A DNA stretch of 64,000 nt from Flavobacterium poyangense (GCF_011751075.1 NZ_JAALLN010000001.1:248001-312000); one strand, 5' to 3'. Numbered from the stretch's first letter, positions 28,170 through 37,445 are shown. Notes: a model not told the origin generated them from the letters alone. A program made the numbers and translations.

Positions 28170-28256
28170 CTTCGACTTCGCTCAGGCTGACAATTCGGCT
28201 TTGCTCAGACTGACACTGGGTAACCTTCGAGTGTCCCCCAGAGCGCAGTCGAAGCG
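28170..28256. repeat. intergenic repeat with inverted cttcgacttcgctc ends
   Basis: The left end cttcgacttcgctc and right end gagcgcagtcgaag are inverted, and related fragments lie at 8361-8377. It is a MITE-like intergenic element. The tpx promoter follows it. Confidence 0.6.
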
Positions 28257-28347
28257 CTTATCTAATTGTTCCCACAACCCACAACAAATTCTTTTACATT
28301 CAAATTTTAATCCTTACTTTTGAACCTCATTAATTTAAACAAAAATC

Positions 28348-28845
28348 ATGGCTTCAATAACATTAGGAGGAAATCCGGTTCATACTTCAGGCGAATTACC
28401 AGCAGTTGGTTCACAACTAGCTGATTTTAAATTAGTACAAAACGATTTATCAGTTGCTTCTTTAAGCACTTTTGCTGGTAAAAAATTGGTTTTAAACATA
28501 TTTCCTAGCGTAGATACAGGAACTTGTGCGACTTCTGTTAGAAAATTCAACGAAAGCGCAAGCACTTTAGAAAACACTACAGTTTTATGTATTTCAAGAG
28601 ATTTACCATTTGCTCAAAAGCGTTTTTGCGGTGCTGAAGGATTAGAGAATGTAGTTAATTTATCTGATTTCCAAGCAGGTGATTTTGGTAAAACCAATGG
28701 TTTAGAAATCGTTGACGGGCCTTTAGCCGGTTTACACTCAAGAGCCATTATCGTTGTAGATGCCAATGGAAAAATCACACATACAGAACAGGTAGCAGAA
28801 ATTGCAAACGAACCAAATTACGAAGCGGCTTTAGCAGCACTATAA
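28348..28845 (+). CDS. tpx: thiol peroxidase (Tpx, atypical 2-Cys peroxiredoxin)
   Basis: A 165-residue thiol peroxidase. The peroxidatic cysteine is Cys60 in [14 protein letters not shown], and the resolving cysteine is Cys94 in [14 protein letters not shown]. These are the standard positions of the Tpx subfamily, which forms an intramolecular disulfide and is reduced by thioredoxin. A tacttttg promoter element lies 26 bp upstream of the ATG, so it has its own promoter. It is followed after 8 bp by dgkA, so the downstream envelope genes may be co-transcribed with it. Confidence 0.95.
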   Translation: MASITLGGNPVHTSGELPAVGSQLADFKLVQNDLSVASLSTFAGKKLVLNIFPSVDTGTCATSVRKFNESASTLENTTVLCISRDLPFAQKRFCGAEGLENVVNLSDFQAGDFGKTNGLEIVDGPLAGLHSRAIIVVDANGKITHTEQVAEIANEPNYEAALAAL

Positions 28846-28853
28846 ATTAGAGA

Positions 28854-29228
28854 ATGGAATTCCAAAAAGACAATACTTTTGTTAAAGGCAGACTTAAAAG
28901 CATGACTTACGCTTTTAAAGGTGCCATAAAATTAATCAGTACCGAACACAGTGTCATGGTACAATTTTCGATAGGCATACTAATGACTATTGCCGGTTTT
29001 TACTTTCATATTTCTCATGAGGAATGGCTTTTTCAGATCTTGGCAATTGGTCTTGTATTAAGTGTAGAAGGTTTAAACACTGCTGTAGAAAAAGTAGCCG
29101 ATTTTATTCATCCAAATTACCATGAAAGAATCGGTTTTATTAAAGATATTGCTGCCGGAGCAGTGTTTTTTGCTGCAATGACGGCAATCGCAATAGGATT
29201 GATCATATACATCCCAAAATTTATATAG
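28854..29228 (+). CDS. diacylglycerol/undecaprenol kinase (DgkA-type)
   Basis: A small inner-membrane kinase of 124 residues with an N-terminal amphipathic region and three hydrophobic helices. The family signature is seen in EGLNTAVEKVADF, whose glutamate residues bind the metal-ATP. The Gram-positive-type homologues phosphorylate undecaprenol and E. coli DgkA phosphorylates diacylglycerol; which lipid is used here cannot be told. It lies 8 bp after tpx and 18 bp before ftsK, in an envelope-related run of genes. Confidence 0.9.
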   Translation: MEFQKDNTFVKGRLKSMTYAFKGAIKLISTEHSVMVQFSIGILMTIAGFYFHISHEEWLFQILAIGLVLSVEGLNTAVEKVADFIHPNYHERIGFIKDIAAGAVFFAAMTAIAIGLIIYIPKFI

Positions 29229-29246
29229 GCAACAGCAAACGCAAGA

Positions 29247-31691
29247 ATGGCAAGAACAACAAAAAAAGAAACTTTAGATAAAAAAAACGAGCCAAAGGCT
29301 GAGAATTCAAGATACTGGAGACCAAACAAACAACAACGATTTGTTATAGGTTGCCTTCTGGTCTTATTTTCTATTGCATTATTAGTTGCCTTTATTTCCT
29401 TTTATATCAATGGCCAAACAGATCAAAGCGCCGTTAGCGAGCTTGGTGACCGTTCTGAGGTCGTACAAAACTGGCTTGGAAAATTTGGAGCCTTTTTGTC
29501 TGATTTGATCGTTTATAAAGGATTTGGATTGGCCTCATTTATTTTTGTGCGATTATTTTTCCTGACCGGAATGTTTTTAGCATTGGAGCTATCTCTGAAA
29601 AAACTAAAAAACATTTGGTTCTGGGATTTATTTGCCATCATTATTGTTTCTGTTTTGTTTGGGTTCTTTGCCACCTCTGCACCCGAATTAGGCGGAACTA
29701 TTGGTTACGAACTTAATTTATTTTCACAAGATTATATCGGTAAAACTGGTACCCTATTAGCACTTCTTTTCGGATTAATCATTTACCTGATTTTCAAAAT
29801 AAAATTATCTCCGGAAAAGATTCAACATTATTTTGATTCAACAAAAAATGAACTTAAATCAGAACTAGAAGCTCTTAAAACAAAACCCAGAACAGAAAAC
29901 TCCTATAATTTAGAGGAATTTGCTGTTGAAGAAGAGGATGAAGAATTAGACAATATTCATTTAAAAACAAATGAGTCCCAATTTGAAATCAACAAAGAAG
30001 CTTTAAAACCAACCATTTCAAATTCATCCGAAATTGATTTAAATCCGGTTGCAAAGCCACTTCAGATGCACGTCAATCCAACAACAGAAACATCGTTACA
30101 CAACGAGGAGTTTGTTATTGAGCAACCTGAAGAAGAAGACATCATCGAAGAAAATCTGGCCTCCCGTCTGGTGGCCGATTTCGGATTATTTGATCCAACT
30201 TTAGACCTTTCGAATTATAAATTCCCGACCATCGATTTATTAAAAGAATATTCGACCGGCGGAATTACCATTAACCAGGAAGAGTTAGAAGAAAATAAAA
30301 ACAAAATTGTAGACACACTTCGCAACTACAAAATTGAAATAGCACAGATCAAAGCAACTGTTGGTCCTTCGGTAACTTTATACGAAATCGTGCCGGAAGC
30401 CGGAATCAGAATCTCTAAAATCAAAAGTTTAGAAGACGATATTGCTTTGTCTCTGTCTGCATTAGGAATTCGTATTATTGCACCAATTCCGGGAAAAGGA
30501 ACTATCGGTATTGAGGTTCCGAACAAAAACCCAACTACCGTTTCTATGAAGAGCGTAATTGGTTCTGCTAAATTTCAGGAAGCTGAAATGGAACTTCCAA
30601 TTGCTTTAGGAAAAACCATTTCTAACGAAACTTTTGTTGTCGATTTAGCCAAAATGCCTCACTTATTGATGGCCGGAGCTACAGGACAAGGAAAATCGGT
30701 TGGACTAAATGCGGTATTAACCTCTCTTTTATACAAAAAACATCCGGCCGAAGTAAAATTTGTTTTGGTCGATCCGAAAAAAGTAGAACTTACTTTATTC
30801 AATAAAATCGAAAGACATTATTTAGCCAAACTTCCCGATACTGACGACGCTATTATCACAGACAATGCAAAAGTAGTCAACACTTTAAACTCGCTTTGCG
30901 TTGAGATGGACAATCGTTATTCGTTATTGAAAGATGCGATGGTTCGTAATATTAAGGAATACAACGATAAATTTAAAGCCCGAAAATTAAATCCGGAAGC
31001 TGGACACCGTTTTTTACCTTACATTGTTTTGGTAGTTGACGAGTTTGCCGATTTGATTATGACCGCCGGAAAAGAAGTCGAAATTCCGATTGCGCGTTTG
31101 GCTCAGTTGGCACGTGCTATTGGTATTCACTTAATTATTGCCACACAAAGACCTTCTGTAAACGTAATTACAGGTTTAATTAAAGCCAATTTCCCTGCAA
31201 GAATAGCTTTTAGAGTAACTTCTAAAATTGATTCCAGAACCATCCTTGACACTCAGGGAGCTGATCAATTGATCGGACGAGGGGATTTATTGTATACTAA
31301 CGGGAATGATGTGGTTCGTGTTCAATGTGCTTTCATCGATACTCCTGAGGTCGAAAAAATAACTGATTTTGTTGGCGGACAAAAAGCATATGCCACAGCT
31401 TATTTACTTCCTGAGTTCATTGGGGAAGAAAATGGCATTAATCTTGATATGGATATTTCCGAAAGAGATACTTTATTCAGAGAAGCAGCCGAGATTATTG
31501 TCAATGCTCAGCAAGGTTCCGCTTCATTATTGCAAAGAAAACTAAAACTAGGTTACAACAGAGCCGGTCGTTTAATCGATCAGCTGGAAGCAGCTGGTAT
31601 TGTGGGCCCCTTTGAAGGCAGTAAAGCTCGTAGCGTAAACATCTTAGACTTAAGTGCTCTTGACCAATTTTTTAATAATGAACAAAATTAA
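29247..31691 (+). CDS. ftsK: DNA translocase FtsK/SpoIIIE
   Basis: An 814-residue septal DNA translocase. Residues 25-200 hold four membrane helices. A charged linker (about 200-315, rich in E, N and P) follows. The motor part has Walker A GATGQGKS (477-484), Walker B VLVVDEFADL (Asp598/Glu599) and LIIATQRPSVNVITGLIKAN. The C-terminal gamma winged-helix (SLLQRKLKLGYNRAGRLIDQ) recognises chromosome polarity sites. It moves chromosome ends through the closing septum and activates XerCD at dif. The linker is short compared with E. coli FtsK. The gene sits between dgkA and lolA, tightly packed. Confidence 0.96.
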   Translation: MARTTKKETLDKKNEPKAENSRYWRPNKQQRFVIGCLLVLFSIALLVAFISFYINGQTDQSAVSELGDRSEVVQNWLGKFGAFLSDLIVYKGFGLASFIFVRLFFLTGMFLALELSLKKLKNIWFWDLFAIIIVSVLFGFFATSAPELGGTIGYELNLFSQDYIGKTGTLLALLFGLIIYLIFKIKLSPEKIQHYFDSTKNELKSELEALKTKPRTENSYNLEEFAVEEEDEELDNIHLKTNESQFEINKEALKPTISNSSEIDLNPVAKPLQMHVNPTTETSLHNEEFVIEQPEEEDIIEENLASRLVADFGLFDPTLDLSNYKFPTIDLLKEYSTGGITINQEELEENKNKIVDTLRNYKIEIAQIKATVGPSVTLYEIVPEAGIRISKIKSLEDDIALSLSALGIRIIAPIPGKGTIGIEVPNKNPTTVSMKSVIGSAKFQEAEMELPIALGKTISNETFVVDLAKMPHLLMAGATGQGKSVGLNAVLTSLLYKKHPAEVKFVLVDPKKVELTLFNKIERHYLAKLPDTDDAIITDNAKVVNTLNSLCVEMDNRYSLLKDAMVRNIKEYNDKFKARKLNPEAGHRFLPYIVLVVDEFADLIMTAGKEVEIPIARLAQLARAIGIHLIIATQRPSVNVITGLIKANFPARIAFRVTSKIDSRTILDTQGADQLIGRGDLLYTNGNDVVRVQCAFIDTPEVEKITDFVGGQKAYATAYLLPEFIGEENGINLDMDISERDTLFREAAEIIVNAQQGSASLLQRKLKLGYNRAGRLIDQLEAAGIVGPFEGSKARSVNILDLSALDQFFNNEQN

Positions 31692-32391
31692 CCCCATCAT
31701 GAAAACTAAAATTCAGGAAATCCAAAACAACTCTATCAAAAGCACGACTAAAAAGTATTTTCAAATAGCATTATTATTGCTTTTGAGCTTCACCTCTATT
31801 CAGGCTCAGGATAAAAAAGCCAAAGATTTATTGAATCAGGTAACCGCTAAAATAAAAAGTTACGACAATATTGCTATTGATTTTAAATACTCTTTAAACA
31901 ACGCAAAAGAAAACATCAACCAGGACAGCAAAGGAAATGTGATCATGAAAGGCAATCAATATGTATTAAACTTCATGGGTGTTACCAAAATATTCGACGG
32001 ACAAAAAACATATACCATTGTTCCGGAAGATGAAGAAGTTACTATTTCTAAAGTAAATGAAAAGGACGACAACGCCATCACACCGTCAAAAATGCTTACT
32101 TTCTTTAATTCTGGTTACAAATACAACATGGATATTGTTCAGAATGTTAAAGGCAGAAAAATTCAATACATAAAATTAGCTCCTACAAACACAAAAGATC
32201 AGAGAAAAGAGATTCTTCTTGGGATTGATGTACAAACAAAACACATCTACAATTTAATTGAAACCGGAAAAAATGGAACAAAAACCACTTTGACCGTTAA
32301 TTCTTTTAAAACCAACCAGCCTTTATCAAAAAATCAATTTACATTTGTGGCGAGCAAATATCCAAAATACTACATCAACAAATTAGACTAA
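31678..32391 (+). CDS. lolA: outer-membrane lipoprotein carrier LolA
   Basis: A periplasmic protein of about 237 residues that carries lipoproteins from the LolCDE complex to the outer membrane. A hydrophobic signal segment FQIALLLLLSFTSIQAQ precedes the mature half-barrel (DLLNQVTAKIKSYDNIAIDF, GNVIMKGNQYVLNFMGVTKI, and IFDGQKTYTIVPEDEEV). The start at 31678 overlaps the end of ftsK by 14 bp; the ATG at 31699 (MKTKIQ) is an alternative. No LolB is visible in the window, as is usual in Bacteroidota. Confidence 0.88.
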   Translation: MNKINPIMKTKIQEIQNNSIKSTTKKYFQIALLLLLSFTSIQAQDKKAKDLLNQVTAKIKSYDNIAIDFKYSLNNAKENINQDSKGNVIMKGNQYVLNFMGVTKIFDGQKTYTIVPEDEEVTISKVNEKDDNAITPSKMLTFFNSGYKYNMDIVQNVKGRKIQYIKLAPTNTKDQRKEILLGIDVQTKHIYNLIETGKNGTKTTLTVNSFKTNQPLSKNQFTFVASKYPKYYINKLD

Positions 32392-32399
32392 TTACAAGG

Positions 32400-33854
32400 T
32401 TGAAAATTTTAGACAAATACTTACTAAAAACATTCTTACTTACATTTACTACGGTATTTGTAATTCTATTTTTCATATTTATCCTGCAAACGGTTTGGCT
32501 CTTTATTTCAGAACTTGCCGGTAAGGATCTTGATTTGATATTGGTTGTAAAATTCCTTCTTTTCTCGATGCCCCGAATAATACCATTGGTTTTGCCGCTA
32601 TCGGTTTTACTGGCATCGATTATGACTTTTGGTAATCTGGCAGAGAATTATGAATTTGCTGCCATGAAATCCTCGGGAATATCTTTACAAAGAGCCATGA
32701 GGAGTTTGATCATTTTTATTTGTTTCTTAAGTATAATTGCTTTTTGGTTTGCCAACAGTGTAATTCCGTACGCGGAATATAAATTTGTCAATTTCCGAAA
32801 AAACATCGCTCAGGCCAAACCGGCCATGGCAATTGCTGAAGGTCAGTTTAACGATGTTGGAACTTACAATATTAAAGTAAATAAAAAATCGGGGGAAAAT
32901 GGAAACACTTTAACCGGAGTGACCATTCACGAAAAAACCAATAATTTTGGTGAAAACAAAACTGTAATTAAAGCAAAAAACGGCGAACTAATCAGTAATG
33001 AAAAGTCAAGCATCTTAAAACTGGTCTTAAATGACGGTTACTATTATCAGGATGTGACGCCAAAAGATTACGAAGACCGCGCGAAATTGCCTTTTATAAA
33101 AGGAAAATTCAAAAAGCAAATCATCAATATAGATTTATCCGAACTCAACAAAACGGATGACAATCAGGAAAGCGTCGGCAGTACTTATGGTATGCTGAAC
33201 GTTAACGAATTAAAATACACTCTGGACTCTTTGAACAAGAATCTAAACAATGAAATAATCTCTTTTTCGGAAAACATTAATCAACGCGTAGGAATCAAAA
33301 CTCCTCCTAAACCGTTTAAAACTGAAAAAAAGAAAAAACCATTACCGAACAATCTTTTGTCTTTATATACCAATAAAGAAAAATCAGACATTCTCAAAAT
33401 GGCTTCCAGTAACGTCACGAGTAATATCTTTTCTATTGAATCAACCCAAAAAGATCTAAAAGACAAACAAAGAGATATCAACAAACACTTGACGGCATTG
33501 TATGAAAAATTTGTCATTGCTTTTGCGTGTTTCTTAATGTTTTTTATTGGCGCTCCTTTAGGCGCTATTATCCGAAAAGGTGGACTTGGTCTGCCAATTG
33601 TATTTGCTGTTTTGATTTTTATTACGTTTCACTTTATCAACACCTTTGGAAAAAGATTATCACAAGAAGGCGGAATGACCCCATTTGTTGGTTCGTGGAT
33701 GTCTTCTTTTATCTTATCACCCTTAGCCGTACTACTTACGTATCGTGCCACAAATGACAATGGACTAATTAATTTTGACGCAATTACAACTCCTATTTCA
33801 CAACTATTTCAAAAAATTTCTGAACGGTTTTTTCCTGTTCAAAATAAACAATAA
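32400..33854 (+). CDS. LptG/LptF-family lipopolysaccharide export permease
   Basis: An inner-membrane permease of 484 residues of the YjgP/YjgQ family, part of the LptB2FG complex that extracts LPS from the inner membrane. Three N-terminal helices (KYLLKTFLLTFTTVFVILF onward) and three C-terminal helices flank a large periplasmic beta-jellyroll (about 140-380), which is where the Lpt bridge docks. The best start is the TTG at 32400 giving MKILDKYLLKTF, 8 bp after lolA; no ATG sits in this place. An insert rich in K and P (about 295-330) lies in the periplasmic part. It has lolA and ftsK as neighbours, all envelope functions. Confidence 0.9.
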   Translation: MKILDKYLLKTFLLTFTTVFVILFFIFILQTVWLFISELAGKDLDLILVVKFLLFSMPRIIPLVLPLSVLLASIMTFGNLAENYEFAAMKSSGISLQRAMRSLIIFICFLSIIAFWFANSVIPYAEYKFVNFRKNIAQAKPAMAIAEGQFNDVGTYNIKVNKKSGENGNTLTGVTIHEKTNNFGENKTVIKAKNGELISNEKSSILKLVLNDGYYYQDVTPKDYEDRAKLPFIKGKFKKQIINIDLSELNKTDDNQESVGSTYGMLNVNELKYTLDSLNKNLNNEIISFSENINQRVGIKTPPKPFKTEKKKKPLPNNLLSLYTNKEKSDILKMASSNVTSNIFSIESTQKDLKDKQRDINKHLTALYEKFVIAFACFLMFFIGAPLGAIIRKGGLGLPIVFAVLIFITFHFINTFGKRLSQEGGMTPFVGSWMSSFILSPLAVLLTYRATNDNGLINFDAITTPISQLFQKISERFFPVQNKQ

Positions 33855-33856
33855 CT

Positions 33857-34990
33857 ATGTCAACAACTAAAATACAATTAAATACCATTGAAGAAGCTAT
33901 AGAAGACATTCGTCAGGGTAAAATAATCATTGTAGTCGATGATGAAGATCGTGAGAATGAAGGTGATTTTTTGGCTGCGGCTGAGAAAGTAACTCCGGAA
34001 ATGATCAATTTTATGGCAACTCACGGACGTGGATTAATTTGTACACCACTGACAGAAAGCCGTTGCAAAGAACTTGATTTGCGCGCAATGGTTACCAACA
34101 ATACTGATCACATGGAAACTGCTTTTACAGTTTCTGTTGATTTAAAAGGAAATGGTGTTACCACAGGAATTTCTGCAGCAGACAGATCTCTAACCGTTCA
34201 GGCTTTGGTTGATCCTAATACCAAACCACACGAGCTTGCGCGTCCGGGACATATTTTCCCGTTAGTAGCCAAACAAGGAGGTGTTTTGAGAAGAACCGGA
34301 CATACTGAAGCTGCGATTGATTTTGCAAGATTAGCCGGTTTTAAATCTGCCGGTGTAATTTGTGAGATCTTAAACGAAGACGGAACAATGGCTCGTTTGC
34401 CACAATTAATAAAAGTGGCAAAAAAATTCGATTTGAAATTAGTTTCAATCGAAGACCTGGTAGCCTACAGAATGCAACACGACAGTCTTATTGTTAAAAA
34501 AGAAGATTTCGACATTGAAACCCGCTTCGGGACTTTCAGACTAAGAGCTTACGAGCAAACAACAAACAAACAAATACATATTGCCTTAACCAAAGGAACC
34601 TGGAATCTTGGAGAAACCATTCTAACCCGAATAAACTCTTCACAGGTAAACAATGATTTACTTGGTACGCTGACCAACAATGCAGAGCAACAGTTAGACG
34701 ATATGTTTAAGGTGATCAATGATAATGAAAAAGGTGCAGTTATCTTTATCAATCAGGATATGCAGGCTGTAAATTTATTGAATCGAATTCAGGAACTTAA
34801 AGGACTGCAGGCTGAAGGGACAATGAAAGCGCCAAAAGTAATTATTGACAGCAAAGATTACGGAATTGGAGCGCAAATACTTCACGACATTGACATTTCA
34901 AAAATCAGACTGGTATCTAATACCGAACAAACCAAACGTGTCGGAATGATTGGATACGGACTTGAAATCACCGAATACGTAAGCTATTAA
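33857..34990 (+). CDS. ribB: 3,4-dihydroxy-2-butanone 4-phosphate synthase with degenerate GTP cyclohydrolase II domain
   Basis: A 377-residue riboflavin-pathway fusion. Residues 1-205 are a complete Rib[14 protein letters not shown] binds metal and substrate, with [13 protein letters not shown] and RPGHIFPL then [20 protein letters not shown]. It converts ribulose 5-phosphate to dihydroxybutanone phosphate and formate. Residues 210-377 look like RibA, but where RibA has three zinc-binding cysteines (HSEC...RCDCGEQL) this protein reads NSSQ...TNNAEQQL, with Q, N and A instead. The cyclohydrolase activity is therefore probably lost. It lies 2 bp after the LptG gene and 3 bp before a thioesterase gene, in one operon. 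No FMN riboswitch was found. Confidence 0.9.
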   Translation: MSTTKIQLNTIEEAIEDIRQGKIIIVVDDEDRENEGDFLAAAEKVTPEMINFMATHGRGLICTPLTESRCKELDLRAMVTNNTDHMETAFTVSVDLKGNGVTTGISAADRSLTVQALVDPNTKPHELARPGHIFPLVAKQGGVLRRTGHTEAAIDFARLAGFKSAGVICEILNEDGTMARLPQLIKVAKKFDLKLVSIEDLVAYRMQHDSLIVKKEDFDIETRFGTFRLRAYEQTTNKQIHIALTKGTWNLGETILTRINSSQVNNDLLGTLTNNAEQQLDDMFKVINDNEKGAVIFINQDMQAVNLLNRIQELKGLQAEGTMKAPKVIIDSKDYGIGAQILHDIDISKIRLVSNTEQTKRVGMIGYGLEITEYVSY

Positions 34991-34993
34991 TTT

Positions 34994-35392
34994 ATGGGAA
35001 CATTAGAAGAAAGAATTGCAAAATCGGAAACACATATTTTTAAAGCTGTTTTTCCAAGTACGACTAACCACTATGACACTTTATTTGGAGGTACAGCCTT
35101 GCAACTAATGGATGAAGTTTCTTTTATTTGTGCAACTCGTTTTAGCCGAAAAAAAGTAGTGACGATATCTACAGGCCAAATTGACTTTAAAAAAGCAATT
35201 CCAGCCGGAACTTTAATCGAATTGGTAGCAAAAGTAATCAGTGTAGGAAGAACCAGCTGTAAAATTGATGTTGATATTTTCATGGAACAAATGTATTCAG
35301 AGCTTCGCGAAAGTGTTGTTTCAGGAACATTTTCGTTTGTTGCTGTTGACGAAAACAAAAAACCGGTAGCTATTTTAGACAACTTAGACTAA
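34994..35392 (+). CDS. hotdog-fold acyl-CoA thioesterase (YciA-like)
   Basis: A 132-residue single-hotdog thioesterase. The family motifs are FPSTTNHYDTLFGGTALQLM with its active-site aspartate region, FKKAIPAGTLIELVAKVI, and SVGRTSCKIDVDIFME. It hydrolyses acyl-CoA to free fatty acid and CoA in the cytoplasm. It is the last gene of the tight dgkA-ftsK-lolA-lptG-ribB run, 3 bp after ribB. Chain-length preference is unknown. Confidence 0.9.
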   Translation: MGTLEERIAKSETHIFKAVFPSTTNHYDTLFGGTALQLMDEVSFICATRFSRKKVVTISTGQIDFKKAIPAGTLIELVAKVISVGRTSCKIDVDIFMEQMYSELRESVVSGTFSFVAVDENKKPVAILDNLD

Positions 35393-35475
35393 AAAAGGCA
35401 AAAATTAGCTTTTCGTAAATACTGATCCTTAATCAGTTAAAAAAGCATCAAAAAAAAGTTCAAAAAAAGTGCTGC

Positions 35476-35629
35476 AAAAGTTTTTATAATCGAAAAAGCT
35501 GCCTATATTTGCACTCGCAATCAGATAACGAAAGCGACATACTGGAGAAATGGCAGAGCGGTCGAATGCGGCAGTCTTGAAAACTGTTGACTGTAACAGG
35601 TCCGGGGGTTCGAATCCCTCTTTCTCCGC
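35476..35629. repeat. 154-bp direct repeat: promoter plus tRNA-Ser, copy 1
   Basis: The block starting aaaagtttttataatcg, through the TATATTTG promoter box (35504-35511) and the whole tRNA body, recurs at 55714-55867 with identical spacing. The box is 33 bp before the tRNA in both. Only the short segment between box and tRNA differs. Confidence 0.9.
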
Positions 35630-35631
35630 CA
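35544..35631 (+). tRNA. tRNA-Ser (TGA), copy 1, CCA encoded
   Basis: A class II tRNA with a long variable arm. Acceptor stem ggagaaa pairs with tttctcc, the anticodon loop is cttgaaa (anticodon TGA), and the T-loop is ggttcgaatcc. The discriminator G is followed by an encoded CCA. Its 3' end serves as the attachment site of the degenerate element to its right. The CCA is supplied by the element side, because the right-hand core copy at 41137 is followed by aaaa. Confidence 0.95.
35617..35629. other. att core of element 1, left copy (in tRNA 3' end)
   Basis: CCTCTTTCTCCGC within the tRNA-Ser 3' end recurs at 41137-41149 and, as part of the second tRNA, at 55855-55867. This is the pattern left by a tyrosine recombinase integrating into a tRNA gene. 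Confidence 0.75.
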
Positions 35632-35661
35632 GTAGAAGTTTCAAAAGAAACTTTAAAAGTC

Positions 35662-35697
35662 AAAAGCCTTTAAATACTAGTATTTAAAGGCTTTTTT
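35662..35697 (+). terminator. terminator after tRNA-Ser copy 1
   Basis: The arms aaaagcctttaaata and tatttaaaggctttt with a T run lie 30 bp after the tRNA. It belongs to the inserted element, since the original terminator appears to be the one at 41150. Confidence 0.8.
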
Positions 35698-35741
35698 GTT
35701 CTTTATACTTTGTCAAAGAACACATATATTATCAAAGGACA

Positions 35742-35829
35742 GTTACCCTATTAGTTACCCAAATTAATTTTTGCCTCTTTTGTGAGAATTAGGGTAACCA
35801 TACCAGTAGAATTCCCCGGGTATTCCCTG
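35742..35829. promoter_or_regulatory. integrase-upstream repeat module of element 1
   Basis: GTTACCCTA starts at 35742, GTTACCC starts 12 bp later at 35754, and the inverted copy TAGGGTAAC ends at 35798, spanning 57 bp. A near-palindrome around attccccgggtattccctg ends 31 bp later at 35829. The same geometry with the repeat GTGTACCTAT is found at 56126-56213 upstream of the intact integrase gene. GTTACCCTAT also recurs at 41061 beside the right att core, so these are probably integrase arm or regulatory sites. Confidence 0.6.
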
Positions 35830-35890
35830 TAAATATAGGCTTCTTTCAAAGTTTTTAAGTCAATTTAAATTAATTAAAAAACTAGAAATC

Positions 35891-36392
35891 ATGCTAAAAG
35901 TAATTTTTTACATCAAAACTGAGAAGGCTAATGGGAATGGTCTTTCCCCGATTATTGCTAAAATCTCATACAAGCAACAATCCATTACAATGTCAACCGG
36001 TAAATTAATATCTAAAGACAGATGGCAGTTCACAAATAATCTCAGAAGTGTCCTTAAAATAGAAAAAGTAATTAAGCAATCACTTGATCTGTTTCACATG
36101 ACTATTGAAAAGAAATTTAACGAACTGGCCAAAATTGATACAAATATTTCCTTATTTCTACTCAAATAATGAAGTGAAAGGAAAAGTTAAAGTTAAATCT
36201 AAAACCATTAGCATTGTCGAAGTAATGGAAAAACACAACGAATATTTTAAAAGAAAAGTTCATTTAGGAGAGCGAGCTAAAGCCTCTCTTCAAAAATATG
36301 AAAGAGCTAAAGAGTTAATAGTTAATTTTATGAAGAAACAGTACAGCATTGATAATATTGACGCTTTAGAAATACATGCATTAACAAATTAG
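35891..36392 (+). pseudogene. frameshifted and truncated tyrosine recombinase (element 1 integrase remnant)
   Basis: Frame 1 encodes 92 residues (MLKVIFYIKTEKANGNG...) matching residues 1-94 of the intact integrase at 56272. The match then continues in another frame from about 36165 (NEVKGKVKVKSKTISIVEVM to KYERAKELIVNFMKKQY). One missing base near 36167 accounts for the shift. The second part stops at 36392, corresponding to about residue 165. The whole catalytic domain is therefore missing. The arm-binding and part of the core-binding (SAM-like) domain remain. It cannot mobilise the element by itself. Confidence 0.85.
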
Positions 36393-36410
36393 AGCCATTA
36401 AAACTATAAT

Positions 36411-37289
36411 TTATTTTGTAGTATAATCAATTAAAAGAGGAAAGATTTTTAACTTTAAAAAGTCTTTTTCTCTCACATCTAATCTAGATTCTATATTCTT
36501 TTGAATAATAGATTTTAAGTCATAATATTCTTCAGTAGTAGATTTCCAACCATTTTCTAAACTTGCTGAACAATCAATTTCAACTATTTGTTCATTCTTA
36601 AAGTCATTTTTGAATCTTTTAAGATCATCTTTACGGTCTAAAGTATCCTTGCTTAATAAAATTAAGCCTTTTTCAAGATCCTCACATGCACACATACGCA
36701 TAGGGTCTTTAATCTCAGATTCCTTTTTCAAATATTGAGGAAAAGTGTCTTGTAAAATATATTCTAGGATTGTAATATCATTATACTTAGAGGACTCTTT
36801 TACATAAAAAACAAAATTATCTAAAACATCTTTGAATAAATATTCACTTAACATTTCAATACCGTTATAAGAAATAGATTCATCTTTTGAAGATTCTGAC
36901 AATAATAAAAAGGCCTTAGTGTCTTTTAACTGCTTTATTCTTTCTAAAAGTATGATTGAAAAAAAAGTTGCCTTGAATTCATCTTCACTTTCTGCATCTG
37001 AATTGCTTAAATAGTTGAAAAAATCTTTTTTGTAAGAGTCATTTAATAAATCACTGATATTAATATCTTCTATAAAAACATCCTGATATTTATATTTTCT
37101 TAATTTTAATTTTTCATTAAAATAACGGACTTCGGACAAATTTAATCCATTTGACAATGAACTCTTTGAATCTGCCCTCTCCTTTTTTTTCTCATTCATA
37201 ATATCATCTTTATTTTCATTTTTGCTTTTTTTTGAATTTTCACAGGATAATGCCAATGATATTAATACTGTCAAAAAAATATATTTCAT
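36411..37289 (-). CDS. putative lipoprotein, element 1 cargo
   Basis: A 292-residue protein with signal peptide and lipobox (FLTVLISLALSC), followed by a very charged linker (ENSKKSKNENKDDIMNEKKK). The rest is hydrophilic and helix-rich, with no recognised domain. It is very AT-rich and lies convergent with the integrase remnant, only 18 bp from its end. Function is unknown. It may belong to the same set as the two lipoproteins at 37446 and 38243, on the same strand with a 156-bp gap. Confidence 0.75.
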   Translation of the reverse strand: MKYIFLTVLISLALSCENSKKSKNENKDDIMNEKKKERADSKSSLSNGLNLSEVRYFNEKLKLRKYKYQDVFIEDINISDLLNDSYKKDFFNYLSNSDAESEDEFKATFFSIILLERIKQLKDTKAFLLLSESSKDESISYNGIEMLSEYLFKDVLDNFVFYVKESSKYNDITILEYILQDTFPQYLKKESEIKDPMRMCACEDLEKGLILLSKDTLDRKDDLKRFKNDFKNEQIVEIDCSASLENGWKSTTEEYYDLKSIIQKNIESRLDVREKDFLKLKIFPLLIDYTTK

Positions 37290-37445
37290 ATTCCAATTTT
37301 ACAATTTTCAATTTATCTGGTTTTATTCTAGTAGTGAATAAAAACTGTTATAATTGCCTTTCTACTCTAAATTTCTTGATTGCTTTTCGCTTGATTTCTA
37401 TCCGTTGCTGCTTTTCAGCATTTAGAAAATTCACTTAAGTTTTTT

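Noticed and set aside
33600-33856. FMN riboswitch before ribB
   Set aside because: ribB starts 2 bp after the LptG gene; there is no leader and no RFN-type conserved sequence.
35429-35644. ORF over the tRNA-Ser gene
   Set aside because: It is the antisense reading of the tRNA and its promoter.
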